Positions 1-5,476 of a stretch of 11,584 bases of DNA are shown here, piece by piece. The stretch covers positions 1-11,584 of the forward strand of contig JAJNPX010000071.1 of the NCBI GenBank assembly GCA_021155145.1. Direction: 5' to 3'. A program made the position numbers and the translations under genes. The notes beneath the pieces were generated by a model, which was not told the DNA's origin, searched no databases, and saw nothing but the letters and a program-made list of their open reading frames with translations. Position 1 is the first letter of the stretch. Each line of letters begins with the position of its first letter. The DNA is from Acidisarcina sp. (lineage in GTDB: Bacteria; Acidobacteriota; Blastocatellia; Pyrinomonadales; Pyrinomonadaceae).

Positions 1-1206
1 GATGCTCTCGCTGGAGGAACCGGCGATGGGGGACGGAGCGGGGACACTCCTGTCCCCATGAGCGTCGCTTCGACGCGAACAGGCGCGGGGCATCCTCACG
101 CCCTAACGGGCAACGCGAGTTTCGCCGGAGGAACCGGCGATGGGGGACGGAGCGGGGACACTCCTGTCCCCATGAGCGTCGCCTCGACGCGAACAAGCGC
201 GGAGCATCCTCACGCCCTAACAGAGAACGCGAGTTTCGCCGGAGGAACCGGCGATGGGGACAAGAGTGTCCCCTCTCCGCATATCATCACATCCTCGATC
301 GAGCACTCGGCGGTCAAGAACGTCTGCGAAGACCTTGAAAAGCAGGGTTATCGAGTGACGTATCTGCCCGTTTACGAGGACGGTATCGTCCGCATCGAAG
401 ACCTGAAGGCGGCGATAACGGACGACACTCTGCTCATTTCGATAATGGCTGCGAATAACGAGATCGGCACACTTCAGCCGATCGAAGAGGTCGGAAAGTT
501 TGTAAGAGAACTGCGGGCCGGCGGACGGAAGGTCTGGTTTCACACCGACGCGGTACAGGCCGCGGGAAAGGTCCCGATCAACGTCGAAGAGATCGGCTGC
601 GACCTGCTCTCGATCTCGGCCCACAAGCTGTACGCACCTAAGGGCGTCGGAGCATTGTACGTCCGACGCGGCGTCCGCCTTCACCCGCAGAATATCGGCG
701 GGCATCAGGAACGCGAACGTCGCGGAGGGACCGAATCCGTCCCGAACATCGCCGCTTTCGGCAAAGCCTGCGAGCTGGCCGGCGAGCTGATGAGAAGCGA
801 GTCAGAGGCTCTCGGGAAGCTTCGCGACGATCTCGAAACGCGTGTCTGCGAGATGATCCCGGATGTCGTCTTCAACGGCGACCGCGACCGCCGCCTGCCG
901 AACATCTCGAACATCTCATTTCGCTCCGTCGAGGGCGAGGGCCTGCTCATCAACCTGGATATGCAGGGCATCGCCGTTTCGACCGGCTCGGCCTGCTCCT
1001 CCGGCACGCTCGAACCGTCCCCCGTCATCCGAGCCCTCGGACCGCAGACGTCCTCGTCCGCCGGTGGTGATGACGAAGACCGCGCCCGCGGAGCCATCCG
1101 CTTCTCGCTCGGCCGCACCAACACCGCCGCCGACATCGACCGCCTCCTCGAAGTCCTCCCAACCTCCGTCGAGAACCTCCGCCGCCTCACCGCCTCGGCC
1201 CGCTAA
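1..1206 (+). CDS. Cysteine desulfurase (class I, IscS/NifS family), 5'-truncated by window edge, with in-frame repeat insertion
   Basis: PLP enzyme that takes sulfur from L-cysteine and passes it as a persulfide to Fe-S cluster scaffolds or tRNA thiolation enzymes in the cytosol. The frame is open from base 1, so the start lies upstream; the ATG at 58 sits inside a repeat and is unlikely to be the real start. Recognisable sequence begins at HIITSSIEH (from 280), which aligns with roughly residue 100 of IscS, so the N-terminal part of about 95 residues should lie to the left. Visible landmarks are the cofactor-stacking His (codon 304), HTDAVQ (541), the PLP lysine in SAHKLYAPKG (codon 625), and the catalytic loop STGSACSSG with Cys at 994 followed by LEPS. 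Two oddities: 1-279 encodes repeat-derived Gly/Ser/Thr-rich peptide, and an acidic stretch (about 1045-1083) lies between RALG and RGAIRFSLG where IscS has a short linker. IscS versus NifS cannot be decided here. Confidence 0.93.
   Translation, partial: DALAGGTGDGGRSGDTPVPMSVASTRTGAGHPHALTGNASFAGGTGDGGRSGDTPVPMSVASTRTSAEHPHALTENASFAGGTGDGDKSVPSPHIITSSIEHSAVKNVCEDLEKQGYRVTYLPVYEDGIVRIEDLKAAITDDTLLISIMAANNEIGTLQPIEEVGKFVRELRAGGRKVWFHTDAVQAAGKVPINVEEIGCDLLSISAHKLYAPKGVGALYVRRGVRLHPQNIGGHQERERRGGTESVPNIAAFGKACELAGELMRSESEALGKLRDDLETRVCEMIPDVVFNGDRDRRLPNISNISFRSVEGEGLLINLDMQGIAVSTGSACSSGTLEPSPVIRALGPQTSSSAGGDDEDRARGAIRFSLGRTNTAADIDRLLEVLPTSVENLRRLTASAR
25..273 (+). repeat. In-frame 114-bp tandem repeat array inside the desulfurase gene
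   Basis: Two full units (25-138 and 139-252) differ at about 6 of 114 positions. A partial third unit starts at 253 and ends at the hairpin closing at 273. The period is exactly 38 codons and no stop occurs in the desulfurase frame. The unit peptide begins MSVASTRT and passes through HPHALT and NASFAGGTGDG. Bases 1-24 match the unit tail 115-138 at 17 of 24 positions, with the last 12 identical, so the array probably continues left of the window. The insertion falls just before the HIITS strand of the desulfurase, probably in a surface loop. Confidence 0.9.
40..273. repeat. REP-like hairpins GGGGACA-N4-TGTCCCC (three copies) plus smaller hairpins
   Basis: Perfect 7-bp inverted repeats with 4-nt loops lie at 40-57, 154-171 and 256-273. 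The first two loops read CTCC; the third reads AGAG, close to the reverse complement GGAG, so the last copy looks inverted. Each unit also has GCGTCG-N3-CGACGC (62-76 and 176-190) and CGCCGG-AGGAA-CCGGCG (123-139 and 237-253). Dense, short GC-rich palindromes in a tandem unit resemble REP/BIME elements, which in many bacteria are moved by a Y1 (IS200-like) transposase. No transposase gene is visible here, so that link is inference. Confidence 0.75.
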
Positions 1207-1299
1207 GGAGAAAACGTAGGAGTCGTGATAATCCGAAATCCCACATCCGAAGTCGTCTTGTCCCACCGCCGCGCGCACCGCATTTTTATTCAAAGAACT

Positions 1300-1324
1300 G
1301 GCCCGGCCGACGATCGACCGGGCC
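1300..1324. terminator. GC-rich hairpin between convergent genes, possible weak terminator
   Basis: The arms GGCCCGG (1300-1306) and CCGGGCC (1318-1324) pair perfectly; after one C/A mismatch, CGA and TCG add three more pairs around a 3-nt loop. It lies in the 153-bp gap between the desulfurase stop (1206) and the stop of the minus-strand gene (1360), where a shared terminator would be expected. Neither side has a clean T-tract: on the minus strand the hairpin is followed only by AGTTCTTTG. The function is therefore uncertain. I see no gene in 1207-1359. Confidence 0.35.
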
Positions 1325-1359
1325 CGCGGAGTGTTGCACGTAAGGCAGCGTGTCAATAT

Positions 1360-2124
1360 TTACGGCGACTGTTTCTCCTTAAAACGTTGTAAGGACTTGC
1401 CGACCTTACGGGCGATGCGGCTTGATGGGTAAGTAACCACGAGTGACGCCAACTCGTCCTCTAAGAGATTACGGTCAGATGCACTTACCTTCCTAAACCA
1501 CCCTTCCTGCAGAAAGAAGGCGATGTCGGGACGGTCCTTGATCTTTTCCCAAACCAGCAGATCTTCCCCCGACGGTTGCGAGACTCGAACTTCGACGGCT
1601 TTCGACGTCAGGGTCACGCCCGCGCCTCCATTAATGGCAACGTTAAAGAGCTCAGCTCGAACAAAGTACTTCCCGGGTTCTGGAAAGACAAACGAGGTTA
1701 GAATGCGGTCCCGCGATATCTTGTCGACAGCGGATGGAGCGAGATTCGTTAGCTTGGGCTTATCGTTCCAAAAAAGCTTAACTGGACCCCCGACGGAATC
1801 GCCCGTATCAAGTTTCAACAAGCTCCTCCCACCTTCCATGCTGCGGATCCCCGGTGAGACGAACCTTTTGTAATTCTCTCCATCCGAGGAGACATAGAAC
1901 TTTAGGTCACCCCCATGCGGGTGGACATTCGCGCGGACATTTACGGCTTCTTTAGTGTCATTTTGCAGTTTAACGACGAATTCGAACGGCTCTCCCTGAA
2001 CTATATCGCGAGAATCCGTCTCAACGATCAGCGAAACCGGAATGGCCCCGTCTCGTTCCGGTTGAAATGAGGGAACAGACGCAAACAGACTAAGTAACAA
2101 CGCAGCCACGATCAGCTTCAACAT
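1360..2124 (-). CDS. Exported protein of unknown function, beta-sandwich-like with helical C-terminus
   Basis: I do not recognise the family. The 254-residue product starts with MLKLIVAALLLSLFASVPSF, a lysine followed by a hydrophobic core typical of a Sec signal peptide, but no clean A-x-A site is visible, so the cleavage point is unclear. Residues about 30-185 are rich in alternating hydrophobic residues and turns (for example GEPFEFVVKLQN, GKYFVRAELFN, and SKAVEVRVSQP closing the region), which suggests an immunoglobulin-like or beta-sandwich fold. Residues about 190-250 look alpha-helical and charged. No catalytic motif, cysteine pair or lipobox is evident. A Shine-Dalgarno AGGAG lies 9 nt before the ATG (bases 2134-2138, minus strand), which supports this start. 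It is downstream of the GIIVGD-repeat gene on the same strand, with a terminator between, so it may be separately transcribed. It probably acts in the periplasm or on the cell surface. Confidence 0.75.
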   Translation of the reverse strand: MLKLIVAALLLSLFASVPSFQPERDGAIPVSLIVETDSRDIVQGEPFEFVVKLQNDTKEAVNVRANVHPHGGDLKFYVSSDGENYKRFVSPGIRSMEGGRSLLKLDTGDSVGGPVKLFWNDKPKLTNLAPSAVDKISRDRILTSFVFPEPGKYFVRAELFNVAINGGAGVTLTSKAVEVRVSQPSGEDLLVWEKIKDRPDIAFFLQEGWFRKVSASDRNLLEDELASLVVTYPSSRIARKVGKSLQRFKEKQSP

Positions 2125-2157
2125 AATTGTAGACTCCTGTGTGTTAGCTCAGCGTCA

Positions 2158-2195
2158 ACAAATCAAGAAAGCCCCTTCGATCGCTCGAAGAGGCT
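2158..2195 (-). terminator. Intrinsic terminator for the GIIVGD-repeat gene
   Basis: On the minus strand, an 11-bp stem with one mismatch and a 4-nt loop (plus-strand 2170-2195) is followed by TTTCTTGATT (2170-2161). It lies 75 bases beyond the stop codon of the 2271-2588 gene and before the next minus-strand gene, the expected place for a terminator that separates the two. Confidence 0.7.
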
Positions 2196-2208
2196 CAGGT
2201 GCGGGATG

Positions 2209-2228
2209 CCTTGTAGTGATTTACAAGG
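2209..2228. repeat. Small perfect inverted repeat in the 3' region of the repeat-protein gene
   Basis: The arms CCTTGTA (2209-2215) and TACAAGG (2222-2228) are perfect, with a 6-nt loop. It sits between the stop codon at 2271 and the terminator hairpin at 2170-2195, so the minus-strand mRNA would end in two successive hairpins. A role in 3'-end protection is possible; nothing proves it. Confidence 0.45.
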
Positions 2229-2270
2229 GGTTTCGTATTGTGAAAGTCGATCGATGATCGAGTCTAAGGG

Positions 2271-2588
2271 TTAGTCGCCGACGATGATCCCGGTCTTGTC
2301 GCCTACGATGATCCCGCAAGTGCGGTCGCCTACAATGATGCCGGTGCGGTCGCCGACGATGATGCCCGTGCGATCACCGACGATGATGCCTGTGGTAAAG
2401 AACGTCGCAACCTTACCAAGGAATGACGTCACAACGCCGGGGTTTTCCTGTTTTTCACAAGTAGTCTCGTCTTTGCCCGTCGATCCGGTGCGGTCGCCGA
2501 CGATGATCCCTGCATTAGCCGCGGTTGCTCCGAACATCAGTGTGAAAAGCATTAGTGTGGTCGGGATGAATCCTTTTAGTTTTGTCAT
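2271..2588 (-). CDS. Small exported GIIVGD-repeat protein, function unknown
   Basis: A 105-residue protein that I cannot assign to a named family. I chose the ATG at 2588 because GGAG precedes it at a suitable distance and it opens directly onto a Sec signal peptide. The signal peptide (MTKLKG, then a hydrophobic core to FGATAANA) is likely cut after residue 26. The mature chain begins with one GIIVGDRTG (27-35), followed by a linker with a cysteine (C44) and a hydrophobic stretch around 51-66. Five further copies of GIIVGD(R/K)T (67-105) run to the last codon. A second cysteine (C91) is inserted between copies three and four. The same frame stays open upstream to 2669, but that extension would bury the signal peptide. 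Copies differ mostly at synonymous sites, so the peptide is under selection. A strand-turn repeat stacking as a beta-solenoid or amyloid-like fibre is a guess; no enzyme motif is present. Confidence 0.8.
   Translation of the reverse strand: MTKLKGFIPTTLMLFTLMFGATAANAGIIVGDRTGSTGKDETTCEKQENPGVVTSFLGKVATFFTTGIIVGDRTGIIVGDRTGIIVGDRTCGIIVGDKTGIIVGD
2274..2390 (-). repeat. Tandem 24-bp coding repeat encoding GIIVGD(R/K)T
   Basis: Five consecutive 8-residue units occupy the C-terminus; a sixth, isolated copy encodes residues 27-34 (2510-2487). Between units, Gly uses GGC or GGG, Ile ATC or ATT, Val GTC or GTA, Asp GAT or GAC, and Thr ACG, ACC or ACT. The only amino-acid changes are one R-to-K and one inserted Cys. 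Confidence 0.9.
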
Positions 2589-2978
2589 TTTTTTCTTCTC
2601 CAGTTTCTTCAGTTTGTCCCGGAAGTTGTCCGCTTCCTGCTGACCCGTATATCTCAATACACGTGCCACGATTTTTCTGGAGATCGATTGTATTTGTAAC
2701 CGCCGTATTTGCTTAACTTACGGTCGGGGTTTCGGCCTAAGGGAAGACTGTTTATGGTGGGATAGGGTTTGTATACGTGGTATACAAACGAGTTTTGTAG
2801 TTAGGCTAAGATATGTAGTTTCAATTAGTTACCGTAATGGATAGCACGTATACACTAGAATTTGGCTACCAAGTATCCAGATTTCCACCTCGCCTAAAGA
2901 AATATCTGTATTTTCCTCACATGAACGTGCTATCATTACTTCGGCTTTTTACGCCCCACGCTTCCATACCCCTGTTCA
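2589..2978. other. 390-bp divergent intergenic region, AT-richer than its surroundings
   Basis: It separates the divergently oriented repeat-protein gene and the GGDEF-EAL gene. I see no credible gene: the 63-codon frame at 2837-3028 has no family resemblance and overlaps the start of the GGDEF-EAL gene. The clearest element is the palindrome at 2767-2789. Weak promoter-like hexamers include TACAAT on the minus strand (2692-2687) with TTAAGC 18 nt upstream, and TTACCG/TACACT near 2828-2855 on the plus strand; both are too degenerate to call. No ribosome site precedes the ATG at 2979. Confidence 0.5.
2767..2789. promoter_or_regulatory. Operator-like perfect palindrome
   Basis: The arms GTTTGTATAC (2767-2776) and GTATACAAAC (2780-2789) are perfect inverted repeats around a 3-nt spacer GTG. 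The shape and the TTGTATAC core resemble sites for dimeric helix-turn-helix repressors such as the GntR family. It has no T-tract and is AT-rich, which argues against a terminator. It lies between two divergent genes, so either or both could be regulated from it. No regulator gene is in the window. Confidence 0.6.
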
Positions 2979-5270
2979 ATGCAGACCACCAGCCAACTCC
3001 CGGATACGTTAAGGTTTCAGCCGACTGATCAATACAAGTTTGCGATCATCGTTGCGGGGTTGTCGTGTTTGATCTTTGCCTTGCTCACGATACCTGAGGG
3101 CGCATTAAGCCTTGGGTTCCTGGCTATCGTGGTATTCGCGATATTCGTCGCCCCGCGGATGAGCCTCACGCTCCCTCGCTCAAAGTTCTTTATCAGCTTT
3201 TCCGAGTCGATAGTGTTCTTTGCGTTTCTCGTCTATGGCGGTGAAACGGCCATCGTGGTCGCGTTCATCGAGACGTTTGCGAACTGCATTTTCCTGATGC
3301 GGAACAGCGGGCTCTCCGGAAAGTGGGTCATCCTTTGGAATTCGGCATTGGGCTCGCTGGTGGCCACATTCGTATTCGTCGCATTTACATTTACGTCGAA
3401 AGCATATGGTGGGAGTGTCGCTCTCTCGGACACACGCAATCTCATCATTGTGCTCGGCGTCCTCGCGATAACGCATTTCCTCGCGACATCGCTCCTGGTC
3501 TCTTTCTACAGGCGGATAAAGACGGAAGGCGCCAGCCTTTGGCAGATCTGGAAAAAGGAATGCCTGTCCACATCGATGGCACAGCTTACGGGCGCCGGAC
3601 TTGCGGGAGTGATCTACAAGCTGATCAACTATGCCGATCCGCTTGTGATGGCTGTGGCCGCCGCGGTGGTCGGCGTTTTTTATCTTAGCTATCGGCAATC
3701 CATCAGAGATATCAATTCTGCGTTCGAGCAGGTCGAAGAGGCCGAGCGAGAAAAGGCGGAGGCGGAACGCCAGAGGGCCGAGGCAGAGCGAACACGGCGC
3801 GTTGAAGCAGAGGAGTTCGCAAATCAGCTGAGCGTGGCCCTCGCAAAAGAAGAGCAAGCAAACAAGGCATTAAGGAAAAGCGAACGAGATTTTCAACATG
3901 CGGCTCTGCACGATTCGCTGACCACGCTTGCCAACCGAAAGCAGTTTGGCGATGTACTTCGGCGGCTGATCACTGATTATAAGGTCGACCCGTCAAACGA
4001 GTTCCAAGTACTTTTTCTCGATATACGCAGCTTTAAGAACATCAACGATACGCTCGGCCACACTATAGGCGACAAGGTTCTCGCCATCGCGGCAAAACGG
4101 TTTGTAAGGATGCTGGACACCAAGGACACAGTGGCACGCATCGGTGGAGACGAGTTCGCGATCATTCTCCGAGGGCTCGGGTCGACCGCAAAGGCAGAAA
4201 AGGTCGCTCGCCGTATTTACCAGAACATCACACAGCCATTTTCGCTAAGCGGCAACAGCATTACGGTGGACATCAATATCGGTATTGCCCCTTGCGATGT
4301 CGAATACGACACCCCGGAAGAGATACTTCGCGATGCGGATATCGCCATGCATTACGCGAAGGAGAAGGGGAACGGGCTGGCCGTCTTTACAAAAGAACTC
4401 CGGTCGCGGTTTCTCGAACGCGTCCGGTTCGAGATGGACCTCCGTCACGCGATCGATCGCAACGAACTCATTCTTCATTATCAGCCGATCATCTCATTGC
4501 AGGACGGCCAGCTGATCGGATTCGAGGCCTTGATCCGTTGGCACCACAGCGAATTTGGGCTGATTCCGCCAAGCAAGTTCATCCCGATCGCCGAAGATTC
4601 CGGCCTGATCAAGCCGATAACTGTCTGGATACTCGAGGAAGCCTCGCGTCAACTCGTTCGATGGCAGGGCCTCGCACCGGATTATAGATCCCTCATTGTG
4701 AGCGTAAATATCTCCGGCAAACATCTCGGCGACAACGATCTTATCGACGATGTGCAGCGTGCTCTCGAGATATCGAAGATCGACCCATCAACGCTTAAAC
4801 TGGAGATCACGGAAAGTGCGGCAATGGAAAGTCCGGACCATACGGTAAATATGCTGCACCGCCTGAAGCAGGTCGGAGTTCAGCTCAGCATCGACGATTT
4901 CGGAACGGGATATTCCAGTCTCAGCCATCTGCACAAGCTCCCGTTCGATACGCTAAAGATCGACCGCTCATTCGTTTACAGCGTAGGGGCTGCGGGCGAG
5001 AATTCCGAGATCTTGCAGACGATCATTTCGCTCGCTAAGAATCTGAAGATGCGCGTTGTGGCCGAAGGCATCGAGACTGCTTCTCAACTTGCATTGCTCC
5101 AAACGCTCGGCTGTGATTACGGCCAGGGTTTCCTTCTGGCTAAGCCGAAACCGCGTGAAGAGACCGAGACGCTCCTGTATCAGCGACCTTCTTGGCTTCC
5201 TGAGGACCCCCTTGTCGCCTATACCGAGCACATCTCCGAACCCGCCGATGCTCATCTGCCGGTATTCTGA
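2979..5270 (+). CDS. Membrane-anchored GGDEF-EAL cyclic di-GMP protein
   Basis: A 763-residue protein for making and/or degrading c-di-GMP at the inner membrane. Residues about 20-235 contain seven or so hydrophobic segments of an N-terminal sensor I cannot match to a named MASE domain. A charged coiled coil (about 243-305, rich in E, A, R and K) leads into a GGDEF domain with intact GGDEF at 389-393. The usual RxxD inhibitory site before it reads DTKD (380-383), so product feedback is probably lost. The EAL domain keeps EAL at 516-518 plus VSVNIS, LEITES, the DDFGTGYSSL loop, LKIDRSF, VVAEGIET and the closing GCDYGQG, so phosphodiesterase activity is likely. Both domains look catalytically competent; net direction cannot be read from sequence. 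The ATG is the first start in this frame after a stop at 2922-2924 but has no Shine-Dalgarno. It is monocistronic, with a strong terminator after it. Confidence 0.93.
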   Translation: MQTTSQLPDTLRFQPTDQYKFAIIVAGLSCLIFALLTIPEGALSLGFLAIVVFAIFVAPRMSLTLPRSKFFISFSESIVFFAFLVYGGETAIVVAFIETFANCIFLMRNSGLSGKWVILWNSALGSLVATFVFVAFTFTSKAYGGSVALSDTRNLIIVLGVLAITHFLATSLLVSFYRRIKTEGASLWQIWKKECLSTSMAQLTGAGLAGVIYKLINYADPLVMAVAAAVVGVFYLSYRQSIRDINSAFEQVEEAEREKAEAERQRAEAERTRRVEAEEFANQLSVALAKEEQANKALRKSERDFQHAALHDSLTTLANRKQFGDVLRRLITDYKVDPSNEFQVLFLDIRSFKNINDTLGHTIGDKVLAIAAKRFVRMLDTKDTVARIGGDEFAIILRGLGSTAKAEKVARRIYQNITQPFSLSGNSITVDINIGIAPCDVEYDTPEEILRDADIAMHYAKEKGNGLAVFTKELRSRFLERVRFEMDLRHAIDRNELILHYQPIISLQDGQLIGFEALIRWHHSEFGLIPPSKFIPIAEDSGLIKPITVWILEEASRQLVRWQGLAPDYRSLIVSVNISGKHLGDNDLIDDVQRALEISKIDPSTLKLEITESAAMESPDHTVNMLHRLKQVGVQLSIDDFGTGYSSLSHLHKLPFDTLKIDRSFVYSVGAAGENSEILQTIISLAKNLKMRVVAEGIETASQLALLQTLGCDYGQGFLLAKPKPREETETLLYQRPSWLPEDPLVAYTEHISEPADAHLPVF

Positions 5271-5294
5271 TCTCACATTTTTGCTGATCTGTTG

Positions 5295-5335
5295 AAACGG
5301 TCCCGATCAGATCTCGGGGCCGTTTTCAATTATTG
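5295..5335 (+). terminator. Strong intrinsic terminator after the GGDEF-EAL gene
   Basis: A 12-bp stem (5295-5306 with 5314-5325, one T-G wobble) with a 7-nt loop is followed by TTTTCAATTATT. It starts 24 bases after the stop codon. It separates this gene from the peptidase downstream. Confidence 0.85.
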
Positions 5336-5371
5336 ACCGTGGACGTGAAACGCGAAGGCTCTCTCTCAGTA

Positions 5372-5400
5372 GATGCTGACGTGAGCGGTCGCTCAGCATC
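5372..5400. promoter_or_regulatory. Nested inverted repeat upstream of the prolyl oligopeptidase gene
   Basis: The outer arms GATGCTGA (5372-5379) and TCAGCATC (5393-5400) are perfect. An alternative inner hairpin TGAGCG-GT-CGCTCA (5382-5395) competes with the outer pairing. It sits 77 bases before the chosen start codon and lacks a T-tract, so an operator or 5'-UTR hairpin is more likely than a terminator. I see no convincing -35/-10 pair near it. Confidence 0.4.
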
Positions 5401-5476
5401 GTGACGTTGGCGTTAACTCAGCTAACGAATCTGTGCTATCTTTAGGTATCCAAAATTGAGAGGTCACGATATTTCT

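Noticed and set aside
58..60. ATG as the true start of the desulfurase
   Set aside because: It lies inside the repeat unit, is itself repeated at 172, has no desulfurase N-terminus after it, and the frame is open to base 1.
1..279. CRISPR array
   Set aside because: The units are head-to-tail 114-bp copies that are repeated throughout, without unique spacers or a 25-37 bp constant repeat.
705..1356. Minus-strand and alternate-frame reading frames across the desulfurase 3' half
   Set aside because: They are Arg/Ser/Gly-rich shadows of a GC-rich gene and resemble no family, while the plus frame holds clear catalytic motifs.
2284..2643. Plus-strand frame opposite the GIIVGD gene, with its own Met/Pro repeats
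   Set aside because: The repeats are a mirror of the antisense coding repeat. It has no signal peptide or ribosome site, whereas the minus strand has both.
2589..2669. N-terminal extension of the GIIVGD protein
   Set aside because: It would place 27 charged residues before a standard signal peptide; the ATG at 2588 has a ribosome site and gives a normal signal peptide.
2837..3028. Small 63-residue protein upstream of the GGDEF-EAL gene
   Set aside because: No ribosome site or family resemblance, and it overlaps the downstream gene start in another frame.
3180..3857. 225-residue minus-strand frame inside the GGDEF-EAL gene
   Set aside because: It is Cys/Arg/His-rich antisense sequence over the membrane and coiled-coil coding region, with no motif.
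5456..5476. TTG start for the prolyl oligopeptidase
   Set aside because: It overlaps the likely ribosome site and puts seven polar residues ahead of a good signal peptide starting at 5477.
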